Positions 27,601-36,474 of a stretch of 64,000 nucleotides of DNA are shown here, piece by piece. Source of the stretch: Lachnospiraceae bacterium UBA3632. GTDB lineage: Bacteria; Bacillota; Clostridia; Lachnospirales; Lachnospiraceae. The notes under the pieces were generated by a model. The model was not told where the DNA came from, did no database searches, and was given only the letters and a program-made list of their open reading frames with translations. Every line of letters begins with the position of its first letter. Position 1 is the stretch's first letter. The DNA is taken from assembly GCA_002373975.1 (NCBI GenBank), contig DFKZ01000099.1:27888-91887 (forward strand), given 5' to 3'. Made by a program: the position numbers and the translations under genes.

Positions 27601-30600
27601 ATGATTATCAATAAGGACACAAAGCTGTTTGTGGAAAAAGGAGGTCTTCCCGGAGTTAAGAGGGTAGCCGGAAAGCTTGCTGAGGATCTTAAGGATGTAT
27701 TCGGAAGCACAGTAGCACCGATAGAGGCGGATGCTGCGGAGCTTCTGAATAGTAACGGATCCGAAGTGCGCATCATAGCGGCGACTCTCGGAAAAAGCGA
27801 GCTTCTTTCACAGCTCATCTCAGAGGGAAAGTTTGACGAAAATGCCATCAAAGGCAAATGGGAAGTTTATTCATTTGGATTCTTACCCGGGGATGATAAC
27901 ACACTCCTTATTGCGGGAAGCGATAAGAGAGGTACGATCTACGGACTTTTCCATGTATCGGAACTTATGGGAGTAAGCCCCTGGAAATGGTTCGCCGATG
28001 TCACTCCTCAAAAAAAGGAAAGCATAGAGATCACCGCAAAGGATCTGTTTGTGTCCAAGGTTCCTTCCGTAAAATACAGAGGCTTTTTTATCAACGACGA
28101 ATGGCCGGCTTTCGGAAACTGGACATTTGAGCATTTCGGGGGCTTTACTGCCGAAATGTACGATCATGTATTTGAGCTTCTGCTCCGTCTTAAGGGAAAC
28201 TACCTCTGGCCGGCCATGTGGACATCCAATTTTTCACTCGACGGACCGGGGCTTGCAAATGCCGAGCTTGCCGATGAATACGGCGTGGTGATGAGTAATT
28301 CCCACCATGAGCCCTGCCTTCGCCACAGCGAGGAGTGGGATCTTGTAAAGGGTGAGGACACTCCCTACGGAACAGCATGGAATTTCGACAAGAATAAAGA
28401 AGGACTCACCAATTACTGGAGAGGCGGCCTTGAAAGAAACGGTAAATTCGAGAATATCATCACAATGGGAATGCGCGGCGAAAGAGACAGCGAAGTGCTG
28501 GGAGCCACCGCCACCCTTAAGGATAATATCGATTATATAAAAGAAGTTGTCACCACTCAGAATCAGCTTATCAAAGAAACCATCTCTGAGGATCTAGACA
28601 GTGTACCCAGAATGATCGCCATCTACAAAGAAGTTGAAAAATACTTCCACGGCGATGAAAATGCCGAAGGATTAAAGCACTGGGACGGACTCGACGGGAT
28701 CACATGCATGCTCTGTGAAGACAACTTCGGAAATCTGCGAACTCTCCCCGAAGAGTGGCACAGAGACCGCAAGGGCGGCTGGGGAATGTATTATCACTTC
28801 GATTATCACGGAGATCCCATCAGCTATGAGTGGATCAATTCGACGCATATCGCCCGCACCTGCGAGCAGATGAGTCAGGCATATGAGTACGGGATAAGAG
28901 AGATATGGATAGTAAATGTAGGTGATCTCAAGCCACAGGAATTCCCGCTTTCTTACTTCCTCGATCTTGCTTATGACATTGATAAGTGGGGAATAGATAA
29001 TCCCAATGCCGCAAGTGAGTACACAAAACATTTCATTGATGTCAATTTCCCGACATTTGATCCGGGACAAAAAGCAGCAACTTATACCCTCCTGGAAGGA
29101 TATACCAGGCTTAACTATATCAGAAAGCCGGAGGCCCTTAATCCCGATGTGTATGACGCTACGGCATATGATGAGGCGTTTGCGGTATTAGCTAAGGCAG
29201 ACTCTTTAAAAGCCCGTCTTGTCAGATTGTGGCCGTCGCTTTCGGAGAGTCCCTTAAGAGACGCGTTCTATCAGCTCATTTATTATCCTGTAATGGCAGC
29301 TGCGAATCTGATAAGTATGCAGATCCTGGCCGGAAAGAACCACTATCTGGCGGGAATAGGGGCCGTTAAGGCTAATGAATGTGCCGAAGCGATAAGAAAA
29401 TGCATAGACAGGGACAGGGAACTGGTCCGTGAATATCATGAATTGAACGGCGGAAAGTGGAACGGAATGATGCTTTCCGAGCACATTGGTTTCACTCACT
29501 GGAATGATGAGGAATGTGCTTATCCCGTTATCATGCTTACGGAACCCGCTAACAGACCGAGAATGATAGTGACTGCAGGTCACGGAAAGAAAGCAAGTCA
29601 GGGCGGTGACTGGACAAGACAGAAACTTATAATCGATGAACTTCTTGATCCAAATGTAAACGAGACTTTTATAACAATTTTCAACGGCTCGGATAAGGAA
29701 CTGAAATTATCCGTTAACGGCGTATCGGAAGCCTCCTATGAAGTAAAGGGTGTGACGCCGGACTGGCTGTTTGTAGATATATTGGGAATCGGACTTGAGT
29801 TTAACAGGTTACAGCCAAATGAACTTCGTCTGATCCTGAGGGTCGACAGAGAAAAACTTAAAGCTTCAGGTGACGCCAGGGACGGTGTTGCGACCACTAC
29901 CATAACAATCAGCACTGAACGCACTCATGTGGATGTTGAAGTGTGGGCCGGAACATGTGACGATAAGCAGGTTGTACCCATGCTTAGCAAGGAACAGCTT
30001 GCTAAGGTGTCCAATCCGTTAAAGAAGGATTTTATTGTAGCCAATGAACTCGGACTTACTCTCGAAGCATCCGATGCAAAGAATCTGTCGGGAAGCGAAG
30101 GAGAGTACCGCATCATCGAGGGAATCGGAAAATACGGAAGCGGACTTAAAGCGTTCCCTACCATAAAGTATTTCGATCCCGAAAAGGGAGCACCCGCAGC
30201 AGAATTTGAATTTAAGATAAGTGATGCTTCTTATAAGGAGATGACCGAAGACGGAAAGGATGCGCAGGTGCAGGTGACACTTCTTACAGCGCCTAGCAAT
30301 CCCGTTGTTAAAGGAAATCCGATGCAGGTTGGAGTTTCCGTAAACGGATCTGATATAAAGAGGATCGCTACGGTATCGGAAGGCTATGAAGGCGGAGAGA
30401 GAACCAGTCCACAGTGGGCGGCAGGCGTGCTTAACCAGGAACACAGAACTTCCTTTACGATGCCTGTCAAAGAAGGTTTAAATACTCTCAAAGTATTTGC
30501 GATCGATCCAGGTGTTATGATCGAACGCGTACTCATCCGCCAGGCCGGAACTGAGTGGACCCGCGGATATCTTGGTAAGACACCTGAGTGGATTTCACAT

Positions 30601-30615
30601 ATTATAGGAGATTAA
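27601..30615 (+). CDS. Xylan alpha-1,2-glucuronidase, glycoside hydrolase family 115
   Basis: The protein has 1004 residues and no signal peptide, so it is cytoplasmic. The family layout is visible: an N-terminal alpha/beta domain (about 1-155), a TIM barrel (about 160-480) with YRGFFINDEWPAFGNW, LKGNYLWPAMW, MSNSHHEPCLRH and GMRGERDSEVLG, a helical region (about 490-640), and a C-terminal beta domain. GH115 enzymes remove (methyl)glucuronic acid from internal or terminal xylose units. It starts ten bases after the second U32-like gene, and the GH3 gene follows within five bases. The intracellular location implies that glucuronylated oligosaccharides are imported intact and trimmed inside. 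Confidence 0.95.
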   Translation: MIINKDTKLFVEKGGLPGVKRVAGKLAEDLKDVFGSTVAPIEADAAELLNSNGSEVRIIAATLGKSELLSQLISEGKFDENAIKGKWEVYSFGFLPGDDNTLLIAGSDKRGTIYGLFHVSELMGVSPWKWFADVTPQKKESIEITAKDLFVSKVPSVKYRGFFINDEWPAFGNWTFEHFGGFTAEMYDHVFELLLRLKGNYLWPAMWTSNFSLDGPGLANAELADEYGVVMSNSHHEPCLRHSEEWDLVKGEDTPYGTAWNFDKNKEGLTNYWRGGLERNGKFENIITMGMRGERDSEVLGATATLKDNIDYIKEVVTTQNQLIKETISEDLDSVPRMIAIYKEVEKYFHGDENAEGLKHWDGLDGITCMLCEDNFGNLRTLPEEWHRDRKGGWGMYYHFDYHGDPISYEWINSTHIARTCEQMSQAYEYGIREIWIVNVGDLKPQEFPLSYFLDLAYDIDKWGIDNPNAASEYTKHFIDVNFPTFDPGQKAATYTLLEGYTRLNYIRKPEALNPDVYDATAYDEAFAVLAKADSLKARLVRLWPSLSESPLRDAFYQLIYYPVMAAANLISMQILAGKNHYLAGIGAVKANECAEAIRKCIDRDRELVREYHELNGGKWNGMMLSEHIGFTHWNDEECAYPVIMLTEPANRPRMIVTAGHGKKASQGGDWTRQKLIIDELLDPNVNETFITIFNGSDKELKLSVNGVSEASYEVKGVTPDWLFVDILGIGLEFNRLQPNELRLILRVDREKLKASGDARDGVATTTITISTERTHVDVEVWAGTCDDKQVVPMLSKEQLAKVSNPLKKDFIVANELGLTLEASDAKNLSGSEGEYRIIEGIGKYGSGLKAFPTIKYFDPEKGAPAAEFEFKISDASYKEMTEDGKDAQVQVTLLTAPSNPVVKGNPMQVGVSVNGSDIKRIATVSEGYEGGERTSPQWAAGVLNQEHRTSFTMPVKEGLNTLKVFAIDPGVMIERVLIRQAGTEWTRGYLGKTPEWISHIIGD

Positions 30616-30620
30616 GATTT

Positions 30621-32801
30621 ATGGACATGACCAGAAACGAAGAACTTAACGAGCAGTTCCGCGCAAAGGCGAAGGAACTTGTGGCTCAGATGACTCTTGA
30701 TGAGAAGGTTAGTCAGACAACCAACTGGGCCAAGGCTGTAGACAGGCTCGGCATCAAGGCGTACAACTGGTGGAATGAGGCATTGCACGGTGTTGCCCGC
30801 GCAGGTGTGGCCACGGTATTTCCTCAGGCTATCACAACAGCAGGAAGTTTTGACGAGGACCTGGTCGAAAAGATAGCGGATATCATTTCCACCGAGGGCC
30901 GCGCAAAATATAATGAGCAGCAAAAGTATAATGATACGGATATTTATAAGGGACTTACCTTCTGGTCGCCCAATATCAACATTTTCCGTGATCCCAGGTG
31001 GGGACGGGGACATGAGACCTACGGAGAGGATCCCTATCTGACATCAAGGCTCGGAGCAAGATTTGTAGAAGGAATACAGGGACATGACGAAAAGTATATG
31101 AAGGCTGCCGCCTGCGCAAAGCACTTTGCGGTTCATTCCGGCCCCGAAGATATCAGGCATTCCTTCAATGCGGAGGTTTCAGATGAGGATCTTTGGGAGA
31201 CATATCTTCCCGCATTTAAGGTGCTTGTGGAGGACGCAAAGGTAGAAGCCGTAATGGGTGCCTATAACAGAACAAACGGTGAGGCATGCTGCGCAAGTAA
31301 GACACTGCTCCTTGATATCCTCCGCGATATGTGGAATTTTAAGGGGCACGTCACCAGCGACTGCTGGGCATTAAAGGACATGAACGAGGGACACGGGCTC
31401 ACCAAGGACCTTGAAGATTCAGCGGCTCTTGCTGCAAACAACGGTTGTGACGTAAACTGCGGAAACTGCTTTGAACTCTTAAATCTGGCCATCAAGGACG
31501 GTAAGGTTTCGGAGGAAAGACTGGATGAGATGGTGGTCAACCTCTTTACCACACGCATGAAGCTGGGACTTCTCGGAGAGGTTAATGACAATCCTTACGA
31601 TAAGATTAATTATCTCTCTGTCGATACCGATGAAAGCAGGAAATTCAATCTGGAAGTTGCGCTTCAGAGCATGACCCTTCTGGAAAACAGAGAAAACGCG
31701 CTTCCTCTTGATATCACAAAGATTAAGACTCTCGGTGTCATCGGACCAAACGCAAATTCAAGAAGAGCTCTGGTTGGAAACTATGAGGGAACATCTTCCG
31801 AGTATATCACAGTTCTTGAAGGAATCAGAAGGTATATTGATAAGTATGCGGCTCACAACAAGACAGAAAAGCCCAGGGTGCTTTATTCCGAGGGCTGTCA
31901 CCTCTACAAGGACAGAGTGGAAAATCTCGGCGTCGCAAATGACCGCATGAGCGAAGTAAAGACCATCTGCAATTACGCGGATGCAGTGATCGTTGTTGTC
32001 GGACTTGATGCAACCCTCGAAGGAGAAGAGGGCGATACCGGCAACCAGTACGGATCCGGAGATAAGAGGGATCTGAAGCTTCCCGGAAATCAGCAGCTTA
32101 TCCTTGATACCGCTATCGCAAGCGGAAAGCCGGTAATCGCAGTGCTTATGGCAGGTAGCGCGATGCAGCTTCAGGGCGCTGAGGAAAAGGTTGCGGCATA
32201 TTTGTACGCAGGATATCCCGGAGCACAGGGCGGACTTGCCGTTGCAAAGATCCTCTTTGGAGAGAAGAGCCCCGAAGGAAAGCTCCCCATCACTTTTTAC
32301 CACGAAGTGGACGAACTTCCCGATTTCACCGATTATGCCATGAAGGGAAGAACCTACAGATACATGGAAAAGGATGCGCTCTACCCCTTCGGATACGGGC
32401 TTTCATACTCGCCGGTGGAGATGACCAACGCGAGAGTGACGCCGGATGAGAGCAAAGGCTGCAGGAGCCTTAAAGTAGCTGCAGACCTTACGAACCTGGG
32501 CAAGTATGAGACAGCAGAGACACTTCAGGTGTATGTATCCGTACATCGTGACGGTGCTCCGAAGTGGCAGCTCAAGGGATTAAAGAAGGTAAGACTTCTG
32601 CCGGGAGAGCTTAAGCATGTTGAGACTGAACTGCCATGGGAGGCGCTGGGGCTTCATCTCGGAAAGAACGAAGTGACGGTAGAAGGTGAGGTAACGGTTT
32701 ATGTGGGAACGCATCAGCCGGATGCACGCAGCTTCGCACTCACGGGAACAAAGCCGGAAGAGTTTGCATTTTCAGTTGGAGATAAAATAACTGCAAAATG
32801 A
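30621..32801 (+). CDS. Glycoside hydrolase family 3 beta-xylosidase (or beta-glucosidase)
   Basis: The protein has 726 residues from the ATG at 30621, with AGGAG eleven bases upstream; an in-frame start at 30588 would overlap GH115. There is no signal peptide. It has the GH3 TIM barrel, an alpha/beta sandwich and a C-terminal fibronectin-III-like domain. The nucleophile is the Asp of VTSDCWALKDM (about residue 247). The motifs WWNEALHGVAR and DPRWGRGHETYGEDPY are typical of the xylosidase branch. The product, xylose, would feed the isomerase and xylulokinase steps. It is the last gene of the U32/GH115/GH3 run. Confidence 0.94.
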   Translation: MDMTRNEELNEQFRAKAKELVAQMTLDEKVSQTTNWAKAVDRLGIKAYNWWNEALHGVARAGVATVFPQAITTAGSFDEDLVEKIADIISTEGRAKYNEQQKYNDTDIYKGLTFWSPNINIFRDPRWGRGHETYGEDPYLTSRLGARFVEGIQGHDEKYMKAAACAKHFAVHSGPEDIRHSFNAEVSDEDLWETYLPAFKVLVEDAKVEAVMGAYNRTNGEACCASKTLLLDILRDMWNFKGHVTSDCWALKDMNEGHGLTKDLEDSAALAANNGCDVNCGNCFELLNLAIKDGKVSEERLDEMVVNLFTTRMKLGLLGEVNDNPYDKINYLSVDTDESRKFNLEVALQSMTLLENRENALPLDITKIKTLGVIGPNANSRRALVGNYEGTSSEYITVLEGIRRYIDKYAAHNKTEKPRVLYSEGCHLYKDRVENLGVANDRMSEVKTICNYADAVIVVVGLDATLEGEEGDTGNQYGSGDKRDLKLPGNQQLILDTAIASGKPVIAVLMAGSAMQLQGAEEKVAAYLYAGYPGAQGGLAVAKILFGEKSPEGKLPITFYHEVDELPDFTDYAMKGRTYRYMEKDALYPFGYGLSYSPVEMTNARVTPDESKGCRSLKVAADLTNLGKYETAETLQVYVSVHRDGAPKWQLKGLKKVRLLPGELKHVETELPWEALGLHLGKNEVTVEGEVTVYVGTHQPDARSFALTGTKPEEFAFSVGDKITAK

Positions 32802-32813
32802 ATAATAAGTAAC

Positions 32814-32960
32814 GCTCAGTAAATGACAGTTCAACGCGCACACGCCTTGCGGCTCATAACGCGCACACAGCGGTACTAAACTCATACATCGCTAACGCTC
32901 GTATTCGTTAAGTACCGGCGGCGCTACATGGTGCGCTTATGAAACAGTCATTCACTGAGC
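32814..32960 (+). repeat. Structured dispersed intergenic repeat, copy A
   Basis: This element fills most of the GH3-xylB gap. Its ends form an inverted repeat, GCTCAGTAAATGAC (32814-32827) with GTCATTCACTGAGC (32947-32960), with one mismatch in 14. Inside, CGGTACTAAA (32871-32880) pairs with TTAAGTACCG (32908-32917) apart from one bulge or mismatch, and CGCGCACAC occurs twice as a direct repeat. A diverged copy in opposite orientation lies at 43685-43816. It could be a MITE-like or REP-like element or a structured RNA. No ORF was found in it. Confidence 0.75.
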
Positions 32961-32991
32961 TGTAGCTAATAATACAAGGAGGAATATATAA

Positions 32992-34473
32992 ATGCTGTAC
33001 GTAGGAATTGATCTTGGAACAAGTGCTGTTAAGTTGCTTCTTATGGATGAAAAGGGGGATATCAAGAAGATAGTATCAAAGGAGTATCCGCTGTATTTTC
33101 CTAATCCCGGCTGGTCGGAGCAGAAGCCCGAGGACTGGTATGAGCAGTCTGTTGCGGGATTAAAGGAGCTCCTGGAGGGACAGGATAAGAGTCAGGTTGC
33201 CGGAATAAGCTTCGGCGGTCAGATGCATGGGCTGGTTATCCTCGATGAAAATGATACTGTTATCCGCCCCGCTATCCTCTGGAACGACGGAAGAACCCAG
33301 AAGCAGGTTGACTACCTCAATAACGAGATCGGAAAGGCAACTCTTTCTAAGTACACCGCAAATATCGCGTTTGCGGGATTTACCGCTCCCAAGATCCTCT
33401 GGGTAAAGGAAAATGAGCCCGAGAATTTCAAGAAGATAAAGAAGATAATGCTTCCCAAGGATTATCTTGCTTATAAGCTTACAGATACCTTCTGCACCGA
33501 TTATTCCGATGCATCGGGAATGCTCCTTCTTGACGTTGAGAACCACAAGTGGTCAAAGGAAATGTGTGATATCTGCGGTATCACCGAGGATATGCTTCCC
33601 ACTCTTTATCAGAGCTATGAAAAAGTGGGCGAGCTTAATCACGAGCTTGCCATGGAGCTTGGCCTTAAGGACGGCGTGGTAGTGGCAGCAGGTGCAGGTG
33701 ATAATGCCGCAGCGGCTGTAGGAACGGGAACCGTTGGCGACGGAGCATGTAACATTTCCCTCGGAACAAGCGGAACTCTCTTTATCTCTTCAAATAAGTT
33801 TGGAGTTGACTCCAATAATGCCCTTCACTCATTTGATCACGCAGACGGTAAATTCCATCTCATGGGATGCATGCTTTCAGCGGCATCCTGCAACAAGTGG
33901 TGGATGGACGAGATCATCGGAACCAAGGAGTACGGCAAAGAGCAGGAGCCTATCACCGATGATAAGCTTGGAAACAATCATGTTTACTTCCTTCCTTACC
34001 TTATGGGCGAGAGATCACCTCACAATAATCCAAACGCACGCGGAACCTTTATCGGCCTTACCATGGACAACTCCCGTGCGGATATGACTCAGGCTGTTCT
34101 TGAGGGTGTTACATTCGCTCTGCGCGATTCCATGGAGGTGGCAAGAAGCCTCGGCATCGCTCCCGAGAGAACAAAGATATGCGGCGGCGGCGCAAAGAGC
34201 CCTCTCTGGCAGAAGATGATGGCAAACATCATGAACATGAAGGTAGATATCCTTGAAGTAGAGGAAGGACCTTCACTCGGCGGTGCGATGCTTGCGGCAG
34301 TTGCCTGCGGAGAGTATGCTTCCGTAGAAGAGGCTGCCAAGGCTATCGTTAAGGTTAAAAAGACCGTTGAGCCCGATCCCGAGATCGCAGCAAGATACGA
34401 AAAGAAGTATCAGGTATTCAAGCAGATCTATCCCGCTTGCAAGGATGTTTACGATCAGATAGCAAATAACTGA
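32992..34473 (+). CDS. xylB: Xylulokinase
   Basis: This 493-residue FGGY-family kinase phosphorylates D-xylulose to xylulose 5-phosphate, the entry to the pentose phosphate pathway. The N-terminus YVGIDLGTSAVKLLLMDEKG is the phosphate-binding motif, and QMHGLVILDE, ILWNDGRTQKQ and GGGAKSPLWQKMM are typical of XylB. A strong AAGGAGG ribosome site precedes the ATG. The gene follows the structured repeat and is closed by a terminator. Glycerol kinase is unlikely given the QMHG motif. The partner xylose isomerase gene is not in the window. Confidence 0.95.
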   Translation: MLYVGIDLGTSAVKLLLMDEKGDIKKIVSKEYPLYFPNPGWSEQKPEDWYEQSVAGLKELLEGQDKSQVAGISFGGQMHGLVILDENDTVIRPAILWNDGRTQKQVDYLNNEIGKATLSKYTANIAFAGFTAPKILWVKENEPENFKKIKKIMLPKDYLAYKLTDTFCTDYSDASGMLLLDVENHKWSKEMCDICGITEDMLPTLYQSYEKVGELNHELAMELGLKDGVVVAAGAGDNAAAAVGTGTVGDGACNISLGTSGTLFISSNKFGVDSNNALHSFDHADGKFHLMGCMLSAASCNKWWMDEIIGTKEYGKEQEPITDDKLGNNHVYFLPYLMGERSPHNNPNARGTFIGLTMDNSRADMTQAVLEGVTFALRDSMEVARSLGIAPERTKICGGGAKSPLWQKMMANIMNMKVDILEVEEGPSLGGAMLAAVACGEYASVEEAAKAIVKVKKTVEPDPEIAARYEKKYQVFKQIYPACKDVYDQIANN

Positions 34474-34517
34474 TAGGAGTTGGTTTATCAGTGAAATGAT
34501 CTAAATGTGAAAACAAA

Positions 34518-34545
34518 ACGGAGAGCGAAATTGCTCTCCGTTTTT
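34518..34545 (+). terminator. Rho-independent terminator after xylB
   Basis: ACGGAGAGC (34518-34526) pairs perfectly with GCTCTCCGT (34533-34541) over a six-base loop and runs into five T residues. AAATGT and ACATTT on the flanks can extend the stem. Confidence 0.92.
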
Positions 34546-34581
34546 ACATTTCGTAATACTATATTTCAAATAAATCTAATG

Positions 34582-34635
34582 TTAAGGTTATATTAAGGTT
34601 TGTCGATTTTATCGGAAAGGTTCAGGTATTATAAT
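34582..34635 (+). promoter_or_regulatory. Promoter with tandem 11-bp direct repeats upstream of the DUF975 gene
   Basis: TTAAGGTTATA (34582-34592) is followed directly by TTAAGGTTTGT (34593-34603), and a TATAAT stands at 34630-34635. Two 11-bp repeats in phase with the helix just before the -35 region are the usual layout of an OmpR-type response regulator site, and such a regulator is encoded two genes downstream. The site resembles, but is not the same as, the ATTTCAGGT repeats at 37794 and 41362. Confidence 0.5.
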
Positions 34636-34731
34636 CGCCTCATACAAGATGTTAATGAAGTTCGCAAACGGGTCGGATGTTACGACATAACCGGAAGGCG
34701 GACCGAGTAAAGAAAGGAAGAGGTAAACATT

Positions 34732-35739
34732 ATGTGGACCAGACAGGAAGTTAAAAGGAAAGGTAAGACAGCATTTTTTGCAAGTTATTGGAAATTTGTG
34801 CTGGTAGCTCTGATAATCGGAGCGGTCAGCGGAGGAGCGGGAGGCGTAAGCTCGGGATTCAGTTCCGCATCGGCCAATATGGGAAGTGCCTTCGGTAACA
34901 TGGGATCATATAAAGCTGATGATCAGGATTTTGACCTGGAAGACGAACCGGATCTCAATATTGACGGAGTCGATGAGTCCGGAAGCGCTCATATAAGCAT
35001 CGATGACGGAAAGATCTCTATAAACGGAGAAAATACCGACGGAGATTTTGATGTAAACATCGATAACGGTAAAGTCACCATAAACGGAACATCAGAAGAC
35101 GGAGAAAAGATCGACTTTGCACTTGATCCCAGGATGAGTACGGTTGTGATAGACGGTAAAGAGATCGACATAGCAGGGCCCACCGCTGCAGCAGTAGCCG
35201 GTATCGCAATCGCAGTAGCAATCGTTGTAGCGCTTATTTCACTTATTGTCGGGGCATTTACCATTGCACTGGATATTTTCGTACTTAATCCTATCGAGTA
35301 CGGCACGCAGAAGTTCCTCAGAAAGGCTCAGAACGGAAATGAGAGCCTTGGCACAGTATTTAACGGCTTTAAGGATGGATACCGCAATATCGTAAAGGTC
35401 ATGTTCTTCAGAGATCTCTTTATCTTCCTTTGGAGCCTGCTCTTCATAATCCCCGGTATTGTAAAGAGCTATGAGTACCGCATGGTTCCCTTTATTCTTT
35501 CCGAGAATCCCGGAATGAGCAAGGACGAGGCATTAAAGGCCAGCAGCAGAATGATGTACGGTCAGAAGTGGAAAACCTTCGTGCTCGACCTTTCATTCAT
35601 CGGATGGAACCTTCTTTCACTGCTTACCCTCGGAATGCTTGGAATCTTCTATGTAGCTCCTTACGCTCATTCAACGAATGCAGCACTTTATGAGACACTT
35701 AAGTCCGAGAACGCAGAAACAGTTGTTGCCCAGAGCTAA
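34732..35739 (+). CDS. DUF975 family membrane protein with acidic beta-repeat insert
   Basis: This 335-residue protein starts with MWTRQEVKRKGK and has the DUF975 C-terminal pattern: LFIIPGIVKSYEYRMVPF, then VLDLSFIGWNLLSLLTLGMLGIFYV. About five to six membrane helices are predicted. Between the first and second helices (about residues 60-140) lies an Asp-rich insert with short strand repeats (DGKISING; NGKVTING), probably outside the membrane; this insert is not something I know from the family. The two-component system follows after 54 bases, so the three may share the promoter with direct repeats. The function of DUF975 proteins is unknown. Confidence 0.82.
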   Translation: MWTRQEVKRKGKTAFFASYWKFVLVALIIGAVSGGAGGVSSGFSSASANMGSAFGNMGSYKADDQDFDLEDEPDLNIDGVDESGSAHISIDDGKISINGENTDGDFDVNIDNGKVTINGTSEDGEKIDFALDPRMSTVVIDGKEIDIAGPTAAAVAGIAIAVAIVVALISLIVGAFTIALDIFVLNPIEYGTQKFLRKAQNGNESLGTVFNGFKDGYRNIVKVMFFRDLFIFLWSLLFIIPGIVKSYEYRMVPFILSENPGMSKDEALKASSRMMYGQKWKTFVLDLSFIGWNLLSLLTLGMLGIFYVAPYAHSTNAALYETLKSENAETVVAQS

Positions 35740-35793
35740 TGGCGGTATACTGTAAAGGTAGAGCATAAACGTAACAGCATTAAGGATAATGAT

Positions 35794-36474
35794 ATGTCAT
35801 ACAAAATCTTAATAGCAGATGATGAAGCGGAGATAAGGGGTCTTATAAAGCTTTATCTCGAAAATGAAGATTACAAAGTCCTCGAGGCCGGAAACGGTCT
35901 CGAGGCTTTGGAATGCTTTGAGAAGAATAAGCCTGATATGTGCATTCTCGACATAATGATGCCGGGAGCCGACGGGTACACGGTACTGAAAAAGATAAGA
36001 GAAACCAGCAACATCCCGGTTATCATATTATCGGCCAAGGACGAGGATGCGGAAAAGATCCTGGGTCTTAATCTGGGGGCGGACGATTATATCGCCAAGC
36101 CCTTTAATCCGCTGGAGATAGCTGCCAGGGTGGGATCGCAGATGCGCAGGTTCTATAAGCTGGGGGCCGGGGAGAAAAAGTCGCAGCAGCTTTCCTTCGA
36201 AGATCTTGTGCTGGATGTTGACGGATGTGCCCTGAAAAAAGGCGGCGAAAAGATCGAGCTTACCACAGTCGAGTATAAGATAATGGAGCTTTTTATGAGT
36301 CATCCCGGCAAGGTATTTACCAAGCAGCAGATATATGAATATGCATGGGGCGAAGATTTTATCGTGGCAGACAATAATATCATGGTTTCCATCAGCAAGC
36401 TCCGCACAAAGCTTTCGGAGGATGCATCCGAGTACATTAAAACCCTGAGAGGATTAGGTTACAAACTTGGATAA
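35794..36474 (+). CDS. OmpR/PhoB-family response regulator
   Basis: The 226-residue protein has a receiver domain (about 1-120) with the phosphorylated Asp in ILDIMMPG (D53), the acidic pair DDE near the start, and the conserved Lys in IAKPF. A winged-helix DNA-binding domain (about 130-226) ends in TLRGLGYKLG. It overlaps its histidine kinase by eight bases. Probable targets are the promoters carrying tandem 11-bp repeats at 34582, 37794 and 41362, all within 6 kb; this is inference. Confidence 0.95.
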   Translation: MSYKILIADDEAEIRGLIKLYLENEDYKVLEAGNGLEALECFEKNKPDMCILDIMMPGADGYTVLKKIRETSNIPVIILSAKDEDAEKILGLNLGADDYIAKPFNPLEIAARVGSQMRRFYKLGAGEKKSQQLSFEDLVLDVDGCALKKGGEKIELTTVEYKIMELFMSHPGKVFTKQQIYEYAWGEDFIVADNNIMVSISKLRTKLSEDASEYIKTLRGLGYKLG

